The notes under the pieces are model-generated. The model did not search any database. It was not told the DNA's origin and saw only the letters and a program-made list of their open reading frames with translations. Source: Pedobacter fastidiosus (GTDB lineage Bacteria > Bacteroidota > Bacteroidia > Sphingobacteriales > Sphingobacteriaceae). Taken from it: DNA of 64,000 nt. Within the stretch, counting starts at the first letter, position 1. The number at the start of each line of letters is the position of its first letter. Where the stretch lies: positions 132,763-196,762 of the forward strand of contig NZ_JACRYL010000010.1 in NCBI RefSeq assembly GCF_014306625.1. The letters run 5' to 3'. Shown here in pieces: positions 47,473-54,436 of this stretch. Both the position numbers and the translations under genes were made by a program.

Positions 47473-48327
47473 GTGGTTTTGGCAAGTGATGGAAATTATT
47501 ATGTTAACAATATACTTTCTACTACCAAGATAAATTTACTTGCAAGCGTTAAACAATTTGCGAACTTAAAATCATGGATTAATAGCTTAGATGAAATTGT
47601 AGACGCAGGCTTATTTGCAAAATTAAATAATCTGGAAACAGGGTATTTTGCTAAGCTTGAAACAGATTTGGCTTCTGCTTCAAATGGTGCAGAAATAAGA
47701 AGTTTGCTTGGAAATGCGGAAGATATAGATATTTGGAAGATTTTAAAAGATGATCCAGGATATGCTTTTGATCTAGGAGAGGAAGGCTTGGGCAACTGGG
47801 CTAAATGGGGAAAATCCAATTTCTTTAAAACTGTAACAAAAACTGGGCGTGAACTGAGTAAGAACATAGTAATCTCTATCCAAAGTAAAGGAAAAATATT
47901 TAATTTAATTGCGGATAAACTCGGTATGGATGTAGTGGAGTTAAGCAGATATAAGGTATTTGAAGAAGTAGCCTTTGAAGTGCCAGTAACGGCTAAAACA
48001 CCAGGTGGATTTATGAAAGCCGATGTTGTTTTGGTAAAATACGATGCTTCAGGAAGATTTATTGAGGACGTAATTGTAATAGAAAACAAACTTTCTGCTA
48101 CAACTGCCTTTACCGATGCACAGAAATTAAAATTTACAGAAGTGAAAAATGCTTCTGATGGCTCTAAAGTAGAGTTTAAACTGAAATTTGATAATGATAA
48201 ATTAAAGCTAGATAAAGGAACCTCATTAAATGCCCATAAAGATAAAGTATTAAAAATAAACGATGGTGGCACAAGCAGTGTAGAAAATATTACAGCTAAT
48301 GATGTGCGAAAAATAAAAGATCTATAA
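47473..48327 (+). CDS. Displaced toxin tip cassette 2, PD-(D/E)xK-like nuclease
   Basis: The 284-residue frame starts with a GTG right after repeat copy 2. Its first line, DVVLASDGNYY, equals the conserved sequence at residue 1720 of the full-length toxin (from base 43640), so it is a toxin 3' part that begins in the pre-toxin region. The nuclease core is Asp184 in KADVVLVKYD, then Glu204 and Lys206 in VIVIENKLS, with Gln in DAQKLKF. Residue spacing is nearly that of cassette 1. The C-terminal tail INDGGTSSVENIT..KIKDL is a marker that recurs twice more downstream. Its TAA overlaps the next ATG by one base. Confidence 0.82.
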   Translation: MVLASDGNYYVNNILSTTKINLLASVKQFANLKSWINSLDEIVDAGLFAKLNNLETGYFAKLETDLASASNGAEIRSLLGNAEDIDIWKILKDDPGYAFDLGEEGLGNWAKWGKSNFFKTVTKTGRELSKNIVISIQSKGKIFNLIADKLGMDVVELSRYKVFEEVAFEVPVTAKTPGGFMKADVVLVKYDASGRFIEDVIVIENKLSATTAFTDAQKLKFTEVKNASDGSKVEFKLKFDNDKLKLDKGTSLNAHKDKVLKINDGGTSSVENITANDVRKIKDL

Positions 48328-49004
48328 TGATGGACAGTTTGAAAGAAAAAAAGCAGGCATTGTTTGGCATATTAATGCCCTATTTTAAAACAAAGGGATT
48401 TGAGCATATAAAAGGTATTCCCGAAAGATTAGTTAAGGATGACAGATTGATTTTTATAATGGGTTTTGACTTTAAGACTAAAACTGATTTCCACTATGGT
48501 TCGCCATTAAGGATTCATTTTAGAGAAGTAGAAAATATTGTTAAGGAAGTCGGCAAACCGAATTATGATTACAGTTTAGAGACAACTGAATATAGCTTTG
48601 GTACTGTAAGTAGAGATTTTTCCGATACATACAACCAAAAGTTTTCGGAGCTCAATTTGCAAACAGTTGCTGGTTTTGAGCAATGGGCACATTTGATAAT
48701 AGAATATATGGAGGGCGAAGGAAAGGCTTTTATGGAACACTATTCTTACCTGCCAAACGTGCTAAAAGAAATGGACAGGCTGGAAGCTGAAGGAAAATAT
48801 TGGAATGAAGTAATTATAGGTCTAGCGGATTATGATTTTAGGGGATTGATTATTTCAAAATTGTGCAACGATACTGGTTATGATATAAAGGTAGCAAGTA
48901 GGGATGATGTTTTTTATAAGATACCCCAACTATCAGAATGGATTCCGTACTATGAAAAACTTAAAGAGCGATTGAAAATAGTTGAACCGATTTATAATGT
49001 GTAG
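48327..49004 (+). CDS. Candidate immunity protein, tandem copy A
   Basis: A 225-residue soluble protein whose ATG overlaps the cassette 2 stop by one base (TAATG), so the pair is translated together. It shares long identical runs with the two copies that follow (for instance EGEGKAFMEHYSYLPNVLKE) and the SKLCND motif with all five. As the copy next to an intact tip it is the best candidate for the cognate antitoxin of cassette 2. Confidence 0.8.
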   Translation: MMDSLKEKKQALFGILMPYFKTKGFEHIKGIPERLVKDDRLIFIMGFDFKTKTDFHYGSPLRIHFREVENIVKEVGKPNYDYSLETTEYSFGTVSRDFSDTYNQKFSELNLQTVAGFEQWAHLIIEYMEGEGKAFMEHYSYLPNVLKEMDRLEAEGKYWNEVIIGLADYDFRGLIISKLCNDTGYDIKVASRDDVFYKIPQLSEWIPYYEKLKERLKIVEPIYNV

Positions 49005-49078
49005 AAATAAATGACGGTGGTACAAGCAGTGTAGAAAACATTACTGCGCAGGATATTAAAAAGATAAAAGACTTATAG
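49004..49078 (+). pseudogene. Toxin 3'-end relic between immunity copies A and B
   Basis: In the frame EINDGGTSSVENITAQDIKK then IKDL, ending TAG at 49078. This is the C-terminal tail of cassette 2 with no other toxin sequence before it. It lies directly in front of immunity copy B (2 bp) and is almost certainly the trace of a toxin that was replaced or deleted. Confidence 0.82.
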
Positions 49079-49080
49079 TT

Positions 49081-49755
49081 ATGGTTAGTTTAAAAGGAAG
49101 AAAACAGGCATTTTTTGAGATTTTAAATCCTTATTTCAAAGCTAAAGGATTTGTATATACACAAGGAATTCCCCAAGGGTTTGTAAAGGATAGTAAATTA
49201 ATTTATTTATTATTTTTTAGATTTTATACCCGAACAGATTTACATGAAATTTCCCCATTAAGAATTCATTTTAGGGAGGTAGAGAATATTATTAAGGAAG
49301 TTGGCGAACCCAATTACGATTATAGTTTGGAACCAAGAGAATATCTTTTTGGCAGTATCAGTAAAGAATTTTCCGATACATACAATCAAAAGTTTTCGGA
49401 GCTCGATTTGAAAACGATAAACGGTTTTGAACAGTGGGCACATTTGATAATAGACTATATGGAGGGCGAAGGAAAGGCATTTATGGAACACTACTCCTAC
49501 CTGCCAAACGTATTAAAGGAAATGGACCGGCTTGAAGCTGAGGGTAAATATTGGAATGAGATAATTATAGGCCTAGCTGATTATGATTTTAGAGGGTTGA
49601 TAATTTCAAAATTGTGCAACGATCTTGATTATGATAAAAAGGTAGCTAGTAGAGATGAAGTTTTTTATAATATTCCGCAACTATCGGAATGGCTTCCCTA
49701 TTATGAAAACCTAAAACAGAAGCTAAAATCAGTTGAGCCAATTTATAATATTTGA
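49081..49755 (+). CDS. Candidate immunity protein, tandem copy B
   Basis: A 224-residue soluble protein, close in sequence to copy A. The first 60 residues are the most varied (YTQGIPQGFVKDSKLIYLLFF versus HIKGIPERLVKDDRLIFIMGF), while the second half (YMEGEGKAFMEHYSYLPNVL through SKLCND) is nearly identical. Divergence is thus concentrated in the part most likely to meet the toxin. It is preceded by the toxin tail relic, with no intact toxin. Confidence 0.78.
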   Translation: MVSLKGRKQAFFEILNPYFKAKGFVYTQGIPQGFVKDSKLIYLLFFRFYTRTDLHEISPLRIHFREVENIIKEVGEPNYDYSLEPREYLFGSISKEFSDTYNQKFSELDLKTINGFEQWAHLIIDYMEGEGKAFMEHYSYLPNVLKEMDRLEAEGKYWNEIIIGLADYDFRGLIISKLCNDLDYDKKVASRDEVFYNIPQLSEWLPYYENLKQKLKSVEPIYNI

Positions 49756-49756
49756 T

Positions 49757-49864
49757 GCTAAAATAACTGTTCCAATAGATAAGGCCTTGAAAATAAACGA
49801 TGGGGGAACAAGCAGTGTAGAAAACATTACTGCGCAGGATATTAAAAAGATAAAGGATTTGTAG
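49757..49864 (+). pseudogene. Toxin 3'-end relic between immunity copies B and C
   Basis: The frame reads AKITVPIDKALKINDGG then TSSVENITAQDIKKIKDL and stop. This is a longer version of the same tail, 35 residues, again directly in front of an immunity gene (2 bp). It matches the cassette 2 tail with different upstream residues, so it came from a related but different tip. Confidence 0.82.
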
Positions 49865-49866
49865 TT

Positions 49867-50547
49867 ATGATTGACTTAAAAGAGAAGAAAAAAGCATTGT
49901 TTGGGATTTTAACCCCTTACTTAAAAAAGAATGGATTTCAGCATCCAAAAGGTATTACTGATGAGTTTATAAAGGATAATGGATTGATTTATTTACTGTT
50001 TTTTCGTTTTGTAACGAGATCAAATTTACATGAAAGTTTTCCTGTAAGGATTCATTTTAGAGAAGTAGAAAATATTATTAAAGAAGTTGGCAAACCGAAT
50101 TATGATTACAGTTTAGAGACAACTGAATATAGCTTTGGTACTGTAAGTAAAGACTTTTCCGATACATACAACCAAAAATTTTCGGAACTGAATTTGAAAA
50201 CATTGGCTGGTTTTGAGCAATGGGCATATCTGATAATAGAATATATGGAGGGCGAAGGAAAGGCATTTATGGAACACTATTCTTACCTGCCAAATGTATT
50301 AAAGGAAATGGACAGGCTTGAAGCCGAGGGAGAAATGTGGAAAGAGTTTATAATAGCTGGTAGTCCCATTTGGTTTTTTAGAGGCCTTATAATTTCAAAA
50401 CTATGCAACGACCCAAATTTTGGTTTTAAAAGGAGCTGGGTAGATACAATTTATTACGACAAACAATATGAATTAGATGAATGGCTTCCATATTATGAAA
50501 GATTAAAAGAGCGATTGAAAACTGTTGAACCGATTTATAATGTGTAA
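49867..50547 (+). CDS. Candidate immunity protein, tandem copy C
   Basis: A 226-residue soluble protein, the third of the tandem series. It shares the EGEGKAFMEHYSYLPNVLKE block and SKLCND with copies A and B. The segment before SKLCND differs (IIAGSPIWFFRGL instead of IIGLADYDFRGL), and so does the stretch after it (FGFKRSWVDTIYYDKQYELDEW). After its stop the sequence reads KINDGSVSN, the start of yet another toxin tail fused to repeat copy 3. Confidence 0.78.
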   Translation: MIDLKEKKKALFGILTPYLKKNGFQHPKGITDEFIKDNGLIYLLFFRFVTRSNLHESFPVRIHFREVENIIKEVGKPNYDYSLETTEYSFGTVSKDFSDTYNQKFSELNLKTLAGFEQWAYLIIEYMEGEGKAFMEHYSYLPNVLKEMDRLEAEGEMWKEFIIAGSPIWFFRGLIISKLCNDPNFGFKRSWVDTIYYDKQYELDEWLPYYERLKERLKTVEPIYNV

Positions 50548-50558
50548 AAATAAATGAT

Positions 50559-50840
50559 GGTAGTGTATCAAATCTGTGGATTTTGATTTTAATATGTTAA
50601 ACTAATTGATAATCAATGATTGTTGAAATGCTTGATTTTTGTTTTGAAAGAGAGAATAACAATAAAATATATCTAACTAAAAATTATAGCCCTTTAAAAC
50701 GGTTTAAAATAATTGATTTTACACCTCGTGTTCCAGATGTGTGGATTTTGAAAAAAACTAAGTTTCCTGAACAATAAAACGGGAGAGTTCTTTGAAATAA
50801 TATAACAAATGCACACGCGACACGCGTGCGCCAGCGGGGG
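50559..50840 (+). repeat. Inter-cassette repeat, copy 3 (282 bp)
   Basis: The copy starts with ggtagtgtatcaaatctg and has the 19-bp direct repeat at 50568 and 50733 (165 bp apart). It ends with gcgacacgcgtgcgccagcg plus a G-run. The left edge is fused to a toxin tail (KINDGS), and the right edge is fused to an IS1-type transposase remnant. Copies 2 and 3 are much closer to each other than to copy 1. Confidence 0.82.
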
Positions 50841-51142
50841 TAATCAGTTTTTACATAGGTAGTAGAACCAATAAAACCATCAATGTGGTTTTGAATACCT
50901 TAAGGCTTGCTAATGCTAAAGAAATATTTACTGATAAACTAAAGCAATATAAAGGTCTAATTGAAAAACGCACCCATAACTCTGACCAGTATGGTACAAA
51001 CCATATTGAAAGAATGTATTTAAATATGAGAACACATCTGAAACGTTTAGCAAGAAAAACGATATGTTTCAGTCGCAACCTTTTCATTTTTAATGCGATT
51101 TTAAAAATATATTTTTGGAACTTGAGTAAGCTCATCATGTAA
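50841..51142 (+). mobile_element. IS1-family transposase C-terminal remnant
   Basis: The frame after repeat copy 3 reads VISFYIGSRTNKTINVVLNTL and later YGTNHIERMYLNMRTHLKRL then ARKTICFSRNLFIFNAILKI. The motif pattern (NIERxxLxMRTHLKRLARKTICFS) is that of the C-terminal catalytic region of IS1 transposases. The N-terminal two thirds are missing: the frame is cut exactly at the repeat edge. No full IS or inverted repeats were found. It is a dead fragment. Confidence 0.8.
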
Positions 51143-51347
51143 TTATTTGATAAACGCTTACGCAAATTTCTAACAACAACAAAACAATCATCCCTGATTG
51201 TAAAAACGACTGAACATTCCCTATAGATTTGGTCAAAAAACAAAGTATTGCACATCCCAAAGGCAATAGAGATAATAATACCATTAGCAAACATCCCTAA
51301 GCTAATGGTTAGGCAGGGTAGGTGCCCTGCAGATTTAACTGGGATTA

Positions 51348-52523
51348 ATGAATAACATAAAAAAAGGATTATTAACAAAGGCACTGCTTTTAGCGGTGTT
51401 GCCCCTCTGTGCCCAAAATATTTCGGGTGTACAAACCGATGGAAGTAGGAAGAGCAATATTGTTACCGCCGTGCCATTTTTGCAAATAACGCCCGATGCA
51501 CGCACCGGGGCAATGGGTGATGCAGGCGTGGCCGTTCCCGGAGGCATGGGCAATACCAGTATAAACGCAGCAAAACTAGTATATCTGCAAGAGCAATCTG
51601 GAGTAACAGTTTCATACAGCCCGTGGTTGCGCAAGCTGGTGCCCGATATGAACCTTGCCTATCTGTCCGGTTATTACCATTTGGATGATCGGAATACCGT
51701 TGCCGCATCATTAAGGTACTTCTCTTTGGGCAATATCCAGTTTACAGATGCCAATTTTCAGGAACTGAGCACCTTTAACCCAAGCGAGCTGGCCTTTGAT
51801 ATCAGCTACGCCCGCAGTTTTGGCCCCGATTTTTCGCTGGGCGGTTCCGTCCGGTACATCAGCTCAAATCTGTACAGTGGCCAGTTCTCATCGGGTATCA
51901 AGGCACAGGCAGGCAATGCCCTTGCTGCAGATGTTTCGGCTCTGTACAAAACTGCACTTAACGCAACCGCAGTGTGGGCATTCGGTCTTAACCTGTCCAA
52001 CATCGGTACAAAAATGGGCTATAGCAGTAAAGGCGGGAATCTCTATTTTTTACCGGCCAATTTTAAACTGGGCACTGCCTTAAGCTTGGATTTTAAGAAT
52101 GGGAACAGCTTTATCATGGCGCTGGATTTTAACAAGCTAATGGCTCCTACACAGCCCGTTTATGATACCGATGGAAACATAATAAAAGGCAGCGACCCCA
52201 ATCGCTCGGTGCCGGCAGGTATTATTGGCTCGTTTATAGATGCTACCGGCGGCTTTACAGAAGAACTTAAAGAAGTGAGTTTGGGAACAGGGCTTGAATA
52301 CAGCTATCAAAACCTGTTTGCACTTCGGGCAGGTTATCATTACCAAAGCGCAGAAAAAGGGGGCAGTCGATACCTTACGCTAGGTGCAGGTTTTAGATAC
52401 AACTTGTTCAATATCGATTTTGCCTATCTGGCGGCCAGCCAGCGGCAAAGCCCTTTGGCCAATACCCTCAGATTTACACTAGGCATAAATTTTAGCAGGA
52501 ACAAAAGAAAAACTAATCAATAA
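51348..52523 (+). CDS. porV: PorV/LptO-like type IX secretion outer-membrane protein
   Basis: A 391-residue outer-membrane protein with a signal peptide (ending PLCAQ) and a beta-barrel. PorV hallmarks are present: AVPFLQITPDARTGAMGDAGVAV at the start, SYSPWLRKLVPDMNLAYLSGYYHLDDRNTVAASLRYFSLGNI, and TFNPSELAFDISYARSFG. PorV binds the C-terminal sorting domain of T9SS cargo at the translocon and carries it to the surface. Its place next to the toxin operon suggests a dedicated shuttle, but a core chromosomal porV probably also exists. It begins about 205 bp after the IS1 remnant, so the cassette array was probably inserted between the toxin and this gene. Confidence 0.88.
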   Translation: MNNIKKGLLTKALLLAVLPLCAQNISGVQTDGSRKSNIVTAVPFLQITPDARTGAMGDAGVAVPGGMGNTSINAAKLVYLQEQSGVTVSYSPWLRKLVPDMNLAYLSGYYHLDDRNTVAASLRYFSLGNIQFTDANFQELSTFNPSELAFDISYARSFGPDFSLGGSVRYISSNLYSGQFSSGIKAQAGNALAADVSALYKTALNATAVWAFGLNLSNIGTKMGYSSKGGNLYFLPANFKLGTALSLDFKNGNSFIMALDFNKLMAPTQPVYDTDGNIIKGSDPNRSVPAGIIGSFIDATGGFTEELKEVSLGTGLEYSYQNLFALRAGYHYQSAEKGGSRYLTLGAGFRYNLFNIDFAYLAASQRQSPLANTLRFTLGINFSRNKRKTNQ

Positions 52524-52550
52524 TTATACACAATTTAAAAACAAAAAAAA

Positions 52551-52958
52551 ATGAAAAAGATCAGAATTACACTTATCACTCTTGTAACAGTATTGGGCTT
52601 GGTAAGCTGTAAAAAAGACAGCGTGGAAAAAACCACGTCAGAGAAAATTCAGGCAAAATGGAGCATTACCTCTTCGGTAAACATCGAAGATGTGCCACCA
52701 GCACCAAAAGCAACCTTTACGGAAAAAGGCGCCGCGGGTGATTATGTTGATTTCCGTACTGATGGGAAGGTTTATTCCAAACAGGGAAGCAGTGCAGAAG
52801 AGGTTTCACCTTATACCATTGTAAACGATAGCCAGGTTAATATTGATGGTGAAATTTACACCATTGACCAGCTAACCGATAACGTACTGGTACTCCATTC
52901 AAAACAGGTTTTCAGCACTGGTGGCTATACCGAAGACATTGTAAACTTATACAAGTAA
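52551..52958 (+). CDS. Small lipoprotein, lipocalin-like
   Basis: A 135-residue lipoprotein (lipobox Cys20 in GLVSC). The mature part is a small beta-barrel-like sequence (AKWSITSSVNIEDVPP, GDYVDFRTDGKVYSKQGSS, YTIDQLTDNVLVLHSKQ) typical of Bacteroidota lipocalin-like lipoproteins. It is 27 bp after porV. The role is unknown. Confidence 0.75.
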   Translation: MKKIRITLITLVTVLGLVSCKKDSVEKTTSEKIQAKWSITSSVNIEDVPPAPKATFTEKGAAGDYVDFRTDGKVYSKQGSSAEEVSPYTIVNDSQVNIDGEIYTIDQLTDNVLVLHSKQVFSTGGYTEDIVNLYK

Positions 52959-53058
52959 CAAATTGCCATCGGGGATATATTTTGCATATCCCCGATAATC
53001 TTTCTTTTTAGAAAGAAGAAGATAGCCGGTATATACCGGTATAATATTAAAGAATACC

Positions 53059-54405
53059 ATGAAAACAAACCATTACCAGATGTTCTTGGCTTCCCTGTTC
53101 TTATTCGCAGGGTGTAAAAAAGAGCAGATCACAACATCCAAAGCAGATTTCAGTTACGCTATACAGAACAGCAATTTTACCGTGCCTGTAAAAGTAGGCT
53201 TTGTAAACAACAGCACCGGAGCAGATAATTATGAATGGACCTTTGAAGGGGGAATACCCTCAGCCTCGAACAAAAAAGATCCGGGCGTGGTTCAGTTCGA
53301 TCAGGCAGGCAGCCATAAAATAAAACTCAGGGCATGGAACAGTGATAACGAAAGTGTTAAAGAAGTTACATTAAATCTGGACAGTGCAGTCAACATAGAT
53401 TTTGATCCTGTGATCCAGACCAACGAATTTTCGCCCGTACAGGTGAAGATTACCAATAAAACCATTGGCGCAAAAAGCTACAGCTGGACATTCGAGGGCG
53501 GCAGTCCATCAGCTTCTACAGAGCAACAGCCGGCCATTGTAAATTTTGTTGATACCGGTTACCACAACATCAGCCTTACGGTAAGCAATGGGCGGGAAAG
53601 CTTTTCCAAAACCAAAAAGATCCACGTATCGGCCAGTCTGCAGCCAACCTTTGCCATAGATCCATCCTTTGAGGATGAAGATTACGAAGCGCCACTAACA
53701 GCCACCTTACAGAATACGACCATCAGTGGCCAGACTTGGGTCTGGTCATCAACAGGAGGCACCATAAGCAATACAGTGGCAAAAACACCCACCATCCATT
53801 TCGATCAGCCGGGAACTTACACCATTACCTTAAAGGCATCCAATGGCAAGGACGATAAGACTTCAAGCCAGACAATTAAGGTACTGCCCAACAAAAATCT
53901 GCGCAGCTTTACCAATATAAAACTGGGCATCAACACCGCACACGGCACGGTTGGAAGTTTTTTTTCTACCCAATTGCGGAAAACATTCAAAGCGACCGAT
54001 GATCTGGATACAGCTGGAAAATATATCGATGTGGTATATTTCGGGCTGAACCAGAATTTTTCCTACAACAAGTTTCTTTCGCCCGACTCTGCCGCTGAAT
54101 ACACCTTTAAGGCAATACCACAGGCCATGCACAATAACGTAATCAGCTCGCAGGAGCTTTGTGGCTGCGGAAGCATGATGAGCATTGCCGATTTCGAAAA
54201 TCTGGGCACCGGTGCCGATTTTCAGAACTATGCCATTGTTTCCAGCGCAAACGGAAGAAAGCAGTTTACAAACACTACAGTTCCACGCATTGTGCTCTAT
54301 AAAACTGCCGATGGCAGAAAGGGTGCCATAAAAGTTAAACAGTTTGTGGCCAACGGAAGTCAATCCTATATTATAGTGGATGTAAAAATCCAAAAAACGC
54401 CCTAA
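53059..54405 (+). CDS. PKD-domain lipoprotein
   Basis: A 448-residue lipoprotein (lipobox Cys19 in LFAGC). At least three PKD domains are visible by the recurrent pattern NYEWTFEGGIPSASNKKDP, SYSWTFEGGSPSASTEQQP and TWVWSSTGGTISNTV, each followed by a GxHxI or GTYTI strand. The last 150 residues (from NLRSFTNIKLG) are unrelated and unrecognised. PKD arrays often hold surface structures or bind glycans and proteins. It follows the lipocalin-like gene by about 100 bp. The surface location fits a toxin-presenting apparatus, by inference. Confidence 0.85.
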   Translation: MKTNHYQMFLASLFLFAGCKKEQITTSKADFSYAIQNSNFTVPVKVGFVNNSTGADNYEWTFEGGIPSASNKKDPGVVQFDQAGSHKIKLRAWNSDNESVKEVTLNLDSAVNIDFDPVIQTNEFSPVQVKITNKTIGAKSYSWTFEGGSPSASTEQQPAIVNFVDTGYHNISLTVSNGRESFSKTKKIHVSASLQPTFAIDPSFEDEDYEAPLTATLQNTTISGQTWVWSSTGGTISNTVAKTPTIHFDQPGTYTITLKASNGKDDKTSSQTIKVLPNKNLRSFTNIKLGINTAHGTVGSFFSTQLRKTFKATDDLDTAGKYIDVVYFGLNQNFSYNKFLSPDSAAEYTFKAIPQAMHNNVISSQELCGCGSMMSIADFENLGTGADFQNYAIVSSANGRKQFTNTTVPRIVLYKTADGRKGAIKVKQFVANGSQSYIIVDVKIQKTP

Positions 54406-54436
54406 TCCATACCATCTAAATTAAACCCTTAACCCA

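Noticed and set aside
45405..50840. Group II intron for the 282-bp repeat
   Set aside because: A GTGTGG edge and a GAGC...GTTC stretch look intron-like, but the domain V length, the 3' AY end and any reverse transcriptase are missing.
45437..51384. Minus-strand open frames such as 47499-48272 and 50851-51384
   Set aside because: They lie opposite strong plus-strand coding sequence or the IS remnant and show no family motifs.
53863..54393. Minus-strand 176-codon frame inside the PKD gene
   Set aside because: It is opposite the PKD lipoprotein frame and has no recognisable domain.
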